Below, piece after piece: positions 38,781-50,426 of a stretch of DNA of 64,000 bases. Source of the stretch: Anthracocystis setariae (taxonomy: Eukaryota; Basidiomycota; Ustilaginomycetes; Ustilaginales; Ustilaginaceae). The notes under the pieces were generated by a model. That model was given only the letters and a program-made list of their open reading frames with translations, searched no databases and was not told the origin of the DNA. The first letter of the stretch is position 1. The number at the start of each line of letters is the position of its first letter. Made by a program: the position numbers and the translations under genes. The stretch covers positions 496,001 to 560,000 of the forward strand of contig CAKMXJ010000001.1 in NCBI GenBank assembly GCA_928724745.1, in the 5' to 3' direction.

Positions 38781-41700
38781 TGGCGAGCGAGACAAAAGTA
38801 GTATGTACTGTATGCTTGTCAAGTGCAGCTAAATGTGACGGCCAAAAGTGTGATGAAGGTGGGGGGGTGCGTGCAGCAGCAGTGCTGTTCGGTGCCGCCG
38901 ATTGGAAGGCTGGTTTTGAGTATGTGCAGTAGCGCGCGTATTGCAGCCAGAGTATGGTATCGCTGGACAACAGTGGCGTTCAAGAGCAACGGTAGAGGGC
39001 TGAGTGGGTGTTGTGATGTTGTTGCTAGCGTAGTGGTGGAAAGGTAGATAACGTTATCGAGTAAGGGGCTGTAGCAATCAGCAAGGCTCGCAAGAGGACG
39101 AGGCTATGGCTCAAGATAGGTCGTGATACGCTATGCAGTTGCAATGTGCAGACACTGCATCTAGTTACAGTCACAAGTCGAGGTAGGCGCTGTGGACGCT
39201 GTACAGTACGGCGAGCGGCAGAGGCGGAAAAGGGGCAAGGGCGAGGGGGATCGAAGAAGCTGAGGGAGCCAAGCGGAAAAAAAATCATGAAAGAAACACG
39301 GTCATGCACAGCATCCAGGATAGTCTAAATGGAGGTAGACGATGATGAGCGTGTACAGCACGCAAGCGGCATCAAGTATAGACGGGAGGGGTACTGTAAC
39401 CAGCATGACGAGACGCAGCCAAGGCTTGCACAGCTCACAGCACGCAAGCACGAAGAGGATGAAAGGGTGAGTCAGAGTAAGGTCTTGGAACTCTGAGACC
39501 GACTCGAACTCAGTAGAGGTGTAAAGGGTCGCACGTTGTGCTCAATCGAGCTGTCACAGATGCAAGCGTACAGCGAACCAATTGCCGTGGTGTAAGACGG
39601 CGTCGACGGGATAGTGTGTGCGTGTGTAGTTAGTTGTGTGACAGCCAACTGAGCCAACACCCCTTTTCCTTCCAATTAAGAAAAAAAAAAAAAACATAAA
39701 GCATTTTTTCTTCGCAAATATCTTCTGTAAAATAGAGTGAAATCATACAATTTATAAAGTTAACCAACAATGCCTCGAAAAGACGCCATACAGAATGAAT
39801 TTTCGGAATTACGGTAGGGTATGTCGACTCATGCGGCGTCAGGTTACAGGGTGTACCCTTTCGGCTTGAATTTACACTGCCCGACAGGGTTTCGTGTGCT
39901 TGCGTCGACGCGCCCACTGGTGGAACGATGGTTGCTGACGTGCTTTGGCTGCCGTCCAATGATGACTCGGGCCTGAACTCCCCTCCACTAACTGGGTTTC
40001 GGCATGCTTCGTCCGGCTTGTTCTGAATCACTAGGGCTATGCAGTAATGAAGCATCAGGAGCATGCCATCAATGTGACCTGTTCGATCCGAGTGTAGGTG
40101 ATATGCTGGGATTGCTTCATCCTGAGAAACTGGAAGGTACTCGATCTTCGATGGACGCACCGATAGAAAAGGTGGAGCTAGATTCGTTACTCGGCACTAA
40201 AGAGACGCCAAAGGAACACAGGTCGTGTCGTTTCGGCAGAGGACCGTGATCCCGAGCACGTTCGAATTTGGATGCTCTTCTCTGGCCTTCGAAACCGAAC
40301 CACTTTTCTGTAGCCCGAGCGGAAAAAGGGCCATTGGGAGTGGAGCCTGGAGATGATCCTGCAAAACGTGTACCGCTCAAGACACATCCAACAGTCACCA
40401 GCGTTACGTTATAGTCGTGGAGCCCAACGACGATCGAGAACCGCTTCCACGTTTTGCTCTCACGTAACCTTACACCGGCTTGAAGGCGCCACGAAAGCTT
40501 CTGAACGAGGCGTCAACCATTCCATTGGATCTTGGTGACCTTGAAGGCTCCCGTCTAAGTAACTAGGACCTCCTTTATGGTACTTTACAGAATGCAATGC
40601 ATGCGGCGATCTCGGAGTTGAGGGGTCCCGATCTCGGCATCTGTGACACGTTCAGCTAAACTTCAAAAACTACCCCGATCGAAGCATACAGCACCGTATT
40701 GAATTGTATTGTGCTGTGCAGTACGGCATTTTGTTGCAGCATGAGTAAGAAACGTCTCGATCGAGCCAAACAGGATCGTACGTTAACATTTTTCGAGTGA
40801 CCGGCGCTAATTAATTGTTAGACAGTGAGAATGCATTTATTGGATGCTGCTGCCTGCAGTTGCAAATTTTTTTTCCACTTGCGGAGGTCTGTCATCCGTC
40901 GCCTCCTTGCTGCGATCTTGCGATCTCACTTCGCTTGCAAGGTTAACTTGGTTGAGTTGCCAGTGCAGCTCGATGTTGGCGAGATTCACAAAGAACGTCC
41001 CCGGTTGTTGGAGGCCAGTAGGGTCACCCTGAATAGAAAAACTATTTGCAAACAAAAGGATGGAGCTCCGAGGCGGCAGCAAACCGGAAGAAATCTATGG
41101 ACATCCACGTCGTTCCAACAGGTCTGCATTGTTGTGTTTTCTCCCTGCCTAACAAAGCTGCATCGTGACCATGTCGATAAAGGAACCAAGCTCAACTGTA
41201 TAGAGCAAAGCAGATTAATGTGAAGCAAGGCAAAGCACATGCCACCGTGCCACGAAGGAAGCATTGTGGTTTGGAGTACTCTGTCCAGACTTGAATGGCA
41301 GATCGCCTTGCAGCACCATGAGGATCAAGCAAACCAGAACGTGCTCTAGCAACGTCGGGATGACAGCTCCGAAATTCCGTGGAATTCCTGAGATTTAAAA
41401 AAAAAAAAAATTGAGAGCGCGGAACGACCTTGCCAGTCAGTCTCTCGGCCACCGAGTCCAAAAACGTTCCCTCCACTTACCCTACGTCGCTGTTGCGTCA
41501 GAATATGAGATTCCTGCGTCGACAAACCGCACGCAATCGAATCGTGAAGGGATCGGGCCATGGATGGTCGATCCTGCCTGCGCCCCTTGCTAAGCCCAGC
41601 AGGCCAACGAGAAGCATGTGAAGTTCGATATGGCCAGGAATCGTATCGTACCCAACCATTATCCTGTTCTACGGCTTTCCATTTTTGCACCGTCGGAGCT

Positions 41701-42685
41701 TTCAGTCAAGCGCTTCGCTTCGATGTTCGAATCTCGCTCCAGTTCCGAAGTGGCAGAATCTTGGCGCCAGTGCAGTCTGCAATCGACGAATTCGCAATTG
41801 CAAGTACTGTACTGTAGTTTGTGTCTTGAGCTCACGACAGCACCCATTGGAATCCGTAACAACACTCTTTATTTCGCTTGGCTCAAGTCGCCTTGCCATT
41901 GAGACAGGATTTCGATGGACAACGTTCAGAGATGAACACAGGCAGAGAGGGTGACAAGCCAAGATAGAAGACCCCTTGCCGCCACGAACAGAATGTTGTG
42001 CGTTCTCCTGAGCGAGTTGTGATGCTCCTGGCAAGCCACATGCAGCCTACTGCTTCCCCAACATTTTGTGTCGACACCCGTCGACTTGTAAGAAAGGTTA
42101 CATGCTTACGACGCCGGGTGTCTTTGCAAAGCCGGACTTTAGACTCGTCGACAATTTGTTGCACTCGTCGTACGAGAACAGACTAGGGCAGTACGAGCGA
42201 ATGTCTCAACTTGTCTCCCCGTGCGCGCGTGGACACTCAAGAGTCAAACCCCGCAAATTGTTCTGACCGTCACCAGGAAAAGGTCTCTTTTTTTTCAGCC
42301 CCCGCCCATCTTATTGTCCATCTTGCTGAATTCCACTTCCGGCTATCCTTTGTGCTGTACATTGCTGTACTGTTATCGCTTTGCCCTCAAGCCCTAGACT
42401 AGTATCCTTTGCAAGCGACTGTCTCGCGATCTGAGAAGCACTTGGATTGTTGCGATCAACGAAATCTGCTGTTTGACACAAAAGGTGGCCGAGCAGCACC
42501 AATCGCAGCATTACGAACTGAACAGCGCAGAAACTTTGGAGCCAATTAAGGCTGACGAGTGCCTCCGACCTGGAAGAACAGAGAATTTTGCTCGCGTTGA
42601 GTATGCGGTCAAGCAATGTCAGTACAGTAGTGGGGTCGAGAACTTGTCACCCAATGAGCATAGCCGCCCGCTTTGGATGGTGCTA

Positions 42686-42715
42686 CTGGGCTGGGCTGGG
42701 CTGGACTGGACTGGA
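42686..42715. repeat. (CTGGG)3(CTGGA)3 pentanucleotide repeat
   Basis: Three CTGGG units are followed directly by three CTGGA units within the gene-poor region. Confidence 0.85.
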
Positions 42716-45700
42716 CTGTATTGTAGATGTGCGCTTCTCCGAATGGTGTGCTTCGCGGTGGAACCCGTCGCTCGCACTTGTGCAGCTACGTGTCGAAGCA
42801 GATTTGCCGAGAGCGATGCGAGTTGGAAAATTCGAAATGCGGGGTAAGCTTGAAGATGAATGCGCTTATTGGCAAGCCACAGGGTGCGAGGGGAAATCCC
42901 TCCTTTTTTTTTCAGGCTCGCGAATCGAGCTGCACAGTGTGCGTTCGCCCCGACCGAATCTGTGGTTGGTTCAGCGAATTGGACTAGGAGACGAGGTCTA
43001 CAGTATATCGCTAGCAAGGCGCTGGTTTCTACCCATGCAGTCGTGCAGAAATCGGTTGTAAAGCCGTTCTTGGATGCATCCCCGCGTGAGACACCAAACG
43101 CTCATTCAGCCAGACGATCAAGGTTCGTTCGGTCTGGTCTCTCTGCATGCGCAACATCGACGATTTGGTCCCTGAAATTAGACACTATTATAGCGCCCGA
43201 GTTCCCGAGAGACAATACGCAATCATTGTTGTGATAGGCCGATACCGTCTTTGGGCCCTTTGTGATGCTCGGAATATCACAACGGTGGTCCTGTAGTGTT
43301 CTGCACTGTGCAGTACAGTAGGCTGAATGGTTCAGTCGGTGCAAATGCTTGAGTCGACGCATCAATGTGCTTGCCGTGTTGCAAGTTTGTGCCGTCCCTA
43401 GTTTTTCGAATGGATTTCGCCTCGAGCTACGCGAGCTTCGCCAAGATGTCGTGGCTTGAAACTGGGCCAAAGCGGAGTGGAAGCATGCCGTCGTCCAACA
43501 AGACTCGGCTTGTCGCTGTACACAGTACGCTTCAACGTGGTCGCTGAATCACCAACTGAGACGGAAACGTGCCACACCGCATTCGAGAGTCCGACGTTGT
43601 TTGCCAAGATCACGTACTTTTCTTGTCTTGCCAGCAATCCCAGGTCAAAATGTTTGCAGCGTTTTGCTCATGCACAGTACCACCGCGATCTTCACGTTTT
43701 TAAACCGGCCGAAAATCCAACTGCAAGGGCAGAAAACCATTTTCGCTTTCTGTGAATGTTACGTCGTGTCAAAAACACATACGTGCACCGCAGCACACGG
43801 CACGTCAGGCACGATCGGGTTCGTGCTGCGGCTTGGAAAAGGCAGAAGCGATGAAACTTCACCTTTCTTATCTACCCAAACTTTTTACTGTTCACTCTCA
43901 TCCTCTTCCTATTTGGATGTAGGACCTCGTTGGTCAATGTCGGTTGCTGTTTCTTTTTTAGCGTCGATCTTGTTACGAAGCCGCAAACCCAACCAGAACG
44001 GAGCAGGCGCTATTCTGGGAACACGGCGGGTTCCTAGAAGAAAGAGAAAAAAAAAAAAAGGAAAATAGAAAGGGAAGGGACGGGACGGGTTTCAAAAAGG
44101 CGCATTTTTTTCTTAACACCGCCTCGGGGCGATCTGACGCGATGACGTGAAGTTTCCGGTCATTAACCGGGATCTGCTTCTCACCCACGCGACTCGCTCA
44201 CCACATCGAGGCATTTCTCGATCCTCGTTGCCTGCATCGATGACGCCAACATACCTTGATCCATCCGTTCAAACGAAGGGTAAAAGGCAATAATAATAAT
44301 CGCGCAACACAGTCGAAACTCTCGTCGAAATTGTACCAAACAAAACGTGATAGCTCTACGAACCCGTAGCTAACCAAGCGAGACATAGGGTACCGAACCA
44401 ACCCGTCCCCTGCCCCGCCATCGGAAGGCTCCTTCATATCCATGAGCTATATCGATGCTGCCGTAGCTGTTTGCCGAGAAGCCCCTTGCCAATCCTATTG
44501 CTACTCCGCCAGGATTAGGCTGAGTGCAACCGAAACGCTCTTCGATCAGAAAGAAGCATCAACGGGGTGAATACGTTGGCCATCCACATCAACGCCAGGG
44601 TTAGGTGATACTGCATACAACACGGCAAACCGATTGACTCAAAGCTTGGCACTGCACTCATTTACCTTGGACCTAAGCATTGAATGTATCATGTGACGAT
44701 CGGAGTTGCACTGCTCATGATCCATTCATACCTGCCAACCAAGCTTTCCGGCGGAGTCGCAAGTCGATCTCAGGTCAAGCTAGCAGCGTCGAGCATCAAT
44801 CGGGCATTGTTTTCATGCCGTCCGGAGTGTGCGCGATGGTAGCATATGGACGGAAGTCAACTCCCGGTTTCTACATTTCGCCAACTCACCTTCTGAGACA
44901 CAACCCGGCGACCGTAATCCTCGTCTTCGATCGTGGACCATTAGGCAAGAGAAAAAGTGCAGCAGGTCAACCTGTCCCCACACTTTGCGAAGAAGAGCCT
45001 ACAGCCTTGTGACCTGGGAAAGCCATGGCAATGCACGCAGAGATCGACCTGGTACTGTTCTGTCTAAGCCTCGAGCTTCCAGTACACGTAGAGTGTGATT
45101 GCGTGAGCTGAGGCTACGCTTGCCGACGGAAAACCTCGATGGGGTTGAAAGCCACACTTTTTTTTTTTGGTTGCTCATCCTAACCCCTCCACTACCCCGC
45201 CCGCCTTAGGGATGTGTTTGTTGACCACCAGTTCAGCACAGCATGATCTGAGGTGCCGCGAACATCTGCATGCTCAGTCATGCGTCACGAGACTTTTGCC
45301 TTGGCAAGGTTACCACTTCCGCTAAAATCCACACATATGCTCGATCGACTTTTCCCCGGCACCGCTGTTGGCAAACCAAAACCACCCCTCCAAATTGCGA
45401 GGTAGAGTGCCGGACTATTCTGCATGAGTGTGCTGAGCTGTACACGATCAACAAACCCCACACTTTCCTATTTTCTTGTTATGACTACAGTATTGTGGTG
45501 GGAAAGCGACGTACGATGGGGGAAGCTCTCGACCAATCTAAGATGAGCACAACCTTTGCCGTGTCGAGGAACCCAAGCTGCGGTGACCTTCGGATGAATA
45601 CATCCGCATTGATTGCCTCCTCCCTTACTGTAAGTCAGACAGTGCGACTCCTCCTACCAGTAAGCAGCTGCATAATCTGCTGCTGTCAGCTTAGACTCCC

Positions 45701-45981
45701 AAGCTCTTGACCAAGCCATCGAAATCCACCTTGCAATCTTGGAGTCCCAAAGTGGGAGCTGGTCACCTCGATCGCTCTCCACCGTCAGATCGCTCATGGA
45801 TTTGGCAGCCAACCAAAGCCGTGCTGGCTCGCAACTGGTCGGTGGAAGATGCATCCTCCCACTCGTGCGAAATCAAATCACTCACTCAAAGACAAACACG
45901 AACTTGCATCAGAACGCTTTGGAACCAGTTTATGAAAACAGCCGTCCTTTGAACACCTTGAGACTTGCGCTGTAAAGAAGC

Positions 45982-48681
45982 CTACGCTTCGACATCCTCC
46001 CTATCGAGCACCTCTGTACTAGCAACATCGAACTGGATGAGTTTCTTCAACAGCGTGTAGACGATCATGAACGGTTCAAATGGCAGATAAACCAGAATGA
46101 AGCGCATCGTGAACACAAACGCATGTATACATCCGTAGATGGAAGCGACGTGACCAAGGATCGCACCGAACAAGCCCATTCGAGCCTCCTGGATGAACGG
46201 ATCGTTGAGCAATGCCTCTGCTACCGGTTCTACCGGAGCCGCTGCCGGTGCCGCTGCCGCCTGCTCTGCAGCTGCATGCCCTTCGCCAGCACCATCGTCA
46301 GCTTGGTTTTCTTGTCTCGTCAAAGTCTCTTGTGAAGTTGACGCCAAATCGTGCGTGTTGCCACGGTCGCAAACGATCACCCTACTGGCACTGCGGACAA
46401 GCTGTCTCGCCGTCGCTTTCGCCTTTTGAGCAGTATAGCGTGCGACAAATCGCAACATGTCTCTCGTCTGTCGCCACATGAATCGGAAAGTGTCGCCAGA
46501 GTTCAACAGCAACTGATAGATGCTGACCACCGACCGCCAGGCCTGCCTTGCAAAGTGCGAAATCGTCGTGTCCCATGTAATCTTTGTCGCAACCACCAGT
46601 GCGGTTGCGATGGTGAGCTGGCAACCAAGAAGCATGATCGTCTTCCATGTGTTCAGCCTCGGCATCAAGGCCATCTGAATCGGCTTGGTTCGACCAGGCA
46701 GCAAACGCTTCCCTTCCACTTCGAGCCAAAGGTCGTGCAGCGACGCCTTGGTGGCTTCCTTGTCACCAAGCAATGTAGCGATCATGCGACGGTAGCCTTC
46801 CGAAGCTGAAAACTCGTTGTGCACCCAGTCAGCCTGCGTCCATCGCTGCGTGTGCGACTTTTGGAACCGTGCCGCGCGATCACTGAACGTTCCAAGACCA
46901 CTAAAAGCAACATCGATGAGCAGAGTGACAGTAGGGGCAAACACAGCTGCTAGCTGCGTCATCTCGACTAGCTCCGTCGTCATAAACTCTCTCGGGCCGA
47001 GATAGACCGATAGAGAATAGCCGCCCCACCAGTTGAGCCATAATGGACCAAAGACGTTGTCTGCGGCTCCCACGATGAGCTCCCTAACAATCGCCGCAGC
47101 GTTACGACGAAGCGTTCTTGCAGGTCCAATCACGATTGCGTTGGCCGGATTCGACTTGACAGGCTCGAACTCGACATCGATATAGGCGACCAATCCAGCC
47201 ACTGCAGCTTTGCTAGCGCACCACAGCAGCTCGCGATGCGACTTGAGCAACAGCAGAGCCAGCTGCAATGCCGATCTGGAAATGGACGACCACCACGGTT
47301 GAAAGACGCTGGCGACAAAGAAGAAGCGGTCCACCATGGCAAGTACGAAACCGTAGACGACGTAGCGCATGAATCCGAGCCAGTCGGGAAGCCAACGCAC
47401 CAAAAAAGGCTCGGAAAGATTTGGATAGTCCATCGGGGTTTCTTCGTATTCGAAGAAGATGGTCATGTTCTGCCTTTGCCAAATCTCGACTTTGGCCGTG
47501 GTGTTGGTTGCATCGTCGTGGTCTTGATCCTTGGGCGAAAGGAAAGGAAGACCGAAGCTTCCAGCCAATCGGTCTCGGAGGGATGGAAGCAGCTTGAAGG
47601 GGGTCTGCAAGCCGTCGATAGGCTTGCGAGCGTCCATTCGCGTGCCAGCAACCTTCTTGGGCGTGAGATGCTGCTTCGAGACGTTGCCTGTTTTGTCCGA
47701 GTCGGGCAAAGGGAACAGAGGCAAACCGGACGACAGTCGTTCAAGCTCCCAAGTGACATCTTCGCCAGCCCTAAGCTTGGAACGTACGATGCCTGCTTCC
47801 GAGAAGTTGGCTCGGTACGACGATAGCTCACGGTTGACACGTTTCCAGTATATAGGGTTGTCCATCTGCTGCTGTCTGACACGTGAGAATACTTCGAGGT
47901 CGGCGCGGAGGTACGTCTCCGGATCAATTCGAGCCGCTGAGGCAGCCCCATTGCGGTGCCAAACGGTGGCAGGCATCCAAACCACCGCACGAGCCTCATC
48001 TTGGTGCAGTGTGATGTTCCAGTCGATCTCTGGCACGCGTACTTGTCGCAGCACCGTTTCGCGAACAAAGTTCAACGGCGTTCCCTCGAATCTGGCCACT
48101 GTCTTGAGTGTCAAAAGACTGAAGACGCCGAGAACAGCGGACAAGGCAAAGATGAAAGCTACGCAGACGAGGATGCGTAGCAGTTGGCTGGCCTGAATGA
48201 AGGCCATCAGGTCAGAGTATGGGCTGCGTCGAAAACGGTAGGTGGCGTGGCACTGTCCGCACACACGCGCTGCTTCAGAGGCTGCGGACTTGCGACGCCA
48301 TTGGTCAAGACAGGTGTCATGGACATAGCGCATACTACCATCGCAGTGGCAGGGTGCTATAAGACGTCCCAAGGACATGCCGTCGTCCCCGAGCTCGTTC
48401 TCCGAGGAAAAGCACATGCGGCATACCTTCTCGCCTGAGCCTTCTTCGTCGTTTGCGGGTGCATCAGGTGAGGTTGCAGTGTCCTTGCGACTCGTTTCGC
48501 CAGCACGACATGGGAATCCATCTTGTTGGGTTGCGTCTTCCTCCTGAGCGGCCCTGTGATAGCCGAGATCTCGAAGTACATTTTGCGTGTTGTGCCAAAT
48601 GGAAGGCAGGGCGCCCAAAATGAACTCGACTTCCTCCTCTTCGCGCCTCTGCTCTACGCCATCGGCGACTTCGTGATCCAT
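45982..48681 (-). CDS. RINGv (MARCH-type) multi-span membrane E3 ubiquitin ligase
   Basis: An 899-residue protein with a RING-CH zinc finger of C4HC3 pattern: CRMC, then APCHCDGSMRYVHDTCLDQW, then CGQCHATYRF, at about residues 88-145. This domain recruits E2 enzymes for membrane-protein ubiquitination. At least five hydrophobic segments follow, including LLRILVCVAFIFALSAVLGV, RYVVYGFVLAMVDRFFFVAS, TIMLLGCQLTIATALVVATK, and a C-terminal pair around FGAILGHVASIYGCIHAFVF and ILVYLPFEPFMIVYTLL. The yeast relative by domain is Ssm4/Doa10, but the span arrangement and length differ, so orthology is not claimed. The ATG at 48681 (MDHEVADGVEQRREEEEV) is chosen; the seven preceding codons begin with TTG. 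Confidence 0.88.
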   Translation of the reverse strand: MDHEVADGVEQRREEEEVEFILGALPSIWHNTQNVLRDLGYHRAAQEEDATQQDGFPCRAGETSRKDTATSPDAPANDEEGSGEKVCRMCFSSENELGDDGMSLGRLIAPCHCDGSMRYVHDTCLDQWRRKSAASEAARVCGQCHATYRFRRSPYSDLMAFIQASQLLRILVCVAFIFALSAVLGVFSLLTLKTVARFEGTPLNFVRETVLRQVRVPEIDWNITLHQDEARAVVWMPATVWHRNGAASAARIDPETYLRADLEVFSRVRQQQMDNPIYWKRVNRELSSYRANFSEAGIVRSKLRAGEDVTWELERLSSGLPLFPLPDSDKTGNVSKQHLTPKKVAGTRMDARKPIDGLQTPFKLLPSLRDRLAGSFGLPFLSPKDQDHDDATNTTAKVEIWQRQNMTIFFEYEETPMDYPNLSEPFLVRWLPDWLGFMRYVVYGFVLAMVDRFFFVASVFQPWWSSISRSALQLALLLLKSHRELLWCASKAAVAGLVAYIDVEFEPVKSNPANAIVIGPARTLRRNAAAIVRELIVGAADNVFGPLWLNWWGGYSLSVYLGPREFMTTELVEMTQLAAVFAPTVTLLIDVAFSGLGTFSDRAARFQKSHTQRWTQADWVHNEFSASEGYRRMIATLLGDKEATKASLHDLWLEVEGKRLLPGRTKPIQMALMPRLNTWKTIMLLGCQLTIATALVVATKITWDTTISHFARQAWRSVVSIYQLLLNSGDTFRFMWRQTRDMLRFVARYTAQKAKATARQLVRSASRVIVCDRGNTHDLASTSQETLTRQENQADDGAGEGHAAAEQAAAAPAAAPVEPVAEALLNDPFIQEARMGLFGAILGHVASIYGCIHAFVFTMRFILVYLPFEPFMIVYTLLKKLIQFDVASTEVLDREDVEA

Positions 48682-50426
48682 GCTTACTGTTTCGGTCAGC
48701 AAAGTATTGTAAGATGCTGTTATCGAAACAGGAAGTCGTATTTGCGCTCGCTACCGTTGGGACGGAGGCTGCTAGATCGGAGTGGGAGTCATACCCAGCC
48801 TTGGAGGTTCTTTGTCTCTTGCGTGCAAAGGAACTCGAAAGATGAGAGACTTTGTGATGGCCAGATGGCCGTTGATGGTGTTTGAAGTGATGTCTTCGAA
48901 CGACAGTGCTTCACCATTTAATCAGAGCTGTTGGCCCTCCACGTCAGGTCAGCTCCCAAGTGTAGAGACCCGTGCGCAGCGGTTCAGTGCGCCGCTTTCC
49001 GAGAGCCGAAGCCTCGAAAAGACCCCTTTTTTTTCTTTTTTTTTTTCTTTTTTTTTTTTTTTTCTTTTTTCATACACAAGAATATGGTTTCGCTTCAGGC
49101 ATCTTTTCAATACGACATCTCTATAGATTAACTATGATGATGATCAACAAGAGCAGAGAAAGGATGATTGTTAGCGGCATTGTCCATCTTTAGCACGATT
49201 GTACGCCTCTCCCCAGCCATGCGAGGCATGTTCAGCATTGCCTTTTACTCTAGGCAGCTCAATCGTTGCTCATAGAGCCGGTAGTCTGCCTGACACGTGC
49301 ATCGAGACAGCCACTGCGTTGTTCTGAGTAACACACAGGTGGCGACCGTTGCTTCCTGGTATGTTGATGTTGTTCATCTTCTATGTTGCATCGAAATTCA
49401 AGGGAGGATGAGGAGGAGTATACTCACTTGTGATTGAAAATGGCACCTGACCGCACCAATCTGTGTAGACGGATGCTGGCATAGATATCAAGAATTACAT
49501 TGGACAGCAGAGCACTCTCAAAAGATACCAAAGCCGAGGGGAAATGAGGAAGGGAGGAATGTCGGGACTATAGGTCATCCCCAAATCATGGGCAGCGCGC
49601 TCTGTTGAGGGCGCCTCCTGACGATGGTTTTAAAGGCCCGAGAAGAATAATCTTCCGCAAATGATGTCGAAGTGAGCGTCATCCTCACCCTAACTGAGCC
49701 TCTCAACTGCCCATGATCCAGATCTACCGAAGCTCACGGAGAGCCTCAAAGTAGTGCCGCACCACGGGAACAGATTTTGTAACGAGACCAGCTGGGCCTC
49801 CATTGCGAGAATGGAGGGATGCGTCACCGAGCTTGCGGTTGGAGGAGGGAAAGGGAACGTAGAGAAATTGATCGCAGAATCGAACAAGGAACCAAGGGCG
49901 ATGAGCAACGGAACTAAGGTAGTCGAAGGGCCATGCCATGTCGGAGAGAAAGAGAGTAGCTGCGTAGCATTGATGGCGAGCCGGAGACAGAGATGAACAC
50001 AGCACAGACGGCTGATTTATTTGACATATCGAGCCTTGAGCTCAGTACCATGCGACGTTGGGACATGAGAGAGAAAGAGAAAGAGAAAACAGCGATTGTT
50101 GACGAGTGGCAAGTGGTGAGAAGGAAAGCCAGAAGAACCAATTCGGAAGGAATCATTTCTGCATTCAGTTTCAACCAAAAAAAAAAAAAGAAGAAAAAAG
50201 GCGACAAAAGTGGCTCGCTTTGCCGCACGTGACTGCAGAATACGCAAAATGCCCCTACTGTAGATGCTCCAGCTCAGCTTAAGCCACGCTGCACCTCCAC
50301 CTGCCAACAGCGCAGGGTTCACACGACAGCCAAAGTAAGACAGACTAGTGGTACTTGCACTTCCATACGTGAGGTTCGACCTCCATCTCGCATTTTGACC
50401 TTCCATACGGCAAAGCCACAGCCACG
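48682..50426. promoter_or_regulatory. Long divergent intergenic region between RINGv gene and TFB3
   Basis: 1.75 kb. A T-rich pyrimidine tract spans about 49027-49070 and an A13 run 50177-50189. A minus-strand pair of segments (49482-49428 and 49355-49270) can be spliced through GTGAGT/CCAG into a 46-residue product, unsupported by any recognised homology. Otherwise no gene is seen. Confidence 0.45.
49027..49070. repeat. T-rich homopolymeric tract
   Basis: 44 bases of T interrupted only by single C residues, in the intergenic region upstream of the RINGv gene. Confidence 0.9.

Larger units (their letters stand above)
38367..45981. other. 7.6-kb region with no supportable gene
   Basis: ORFs here are short, overlap on both strands, mostly start with non-ATG codons and resemble nothing recognised. 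The stretch contains several TACTGTAC/GTACAGTAC-type motifs (38805-38812, 39199-39209, 39391-39398, 40714-40726, 41803-41817, 42352-42376, 42621-42630, 43303-43322, 43516-43530). It also has A or T runs at 39681-39694, 41398-41410, 44047-44059 and 45158-45168, a pentanucleotide repeat at 42686-42715 and a GTGAT repeat near 38757-38780. No transposon ends, tRNA or rRNA were recognised. It may hold regulatory DNA of the flanking genes or non-coding transcripts. Confidence 0.6.

Noticed and set aside
39747..39815. TATAAA followed by ATG opening MPRKDAIQNEFSELR
   Set aside because: The TATA box is too close to the ATG, the frame is only 15 codons and the following donor is weak.
39630..40160. 176-codon minus-strand frame in the gene-poor region
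   Set aside because: It starts with GTG, runs into poly-F encoded by an A-tract and shows no conserved motif.
43601..44068. 155-codon plus-strand frame in the gene-poor region
   Set aside because: It begins with TTG and ends in a Lys run from a poly(A) tract; random composition.
49663..49705. C/D-box-snoRNA-like motifs (ATGATGT ... CTGA)
   Set aside because: The spacing is too short, no terminal stem is evident and no rRNA complement could be checked.
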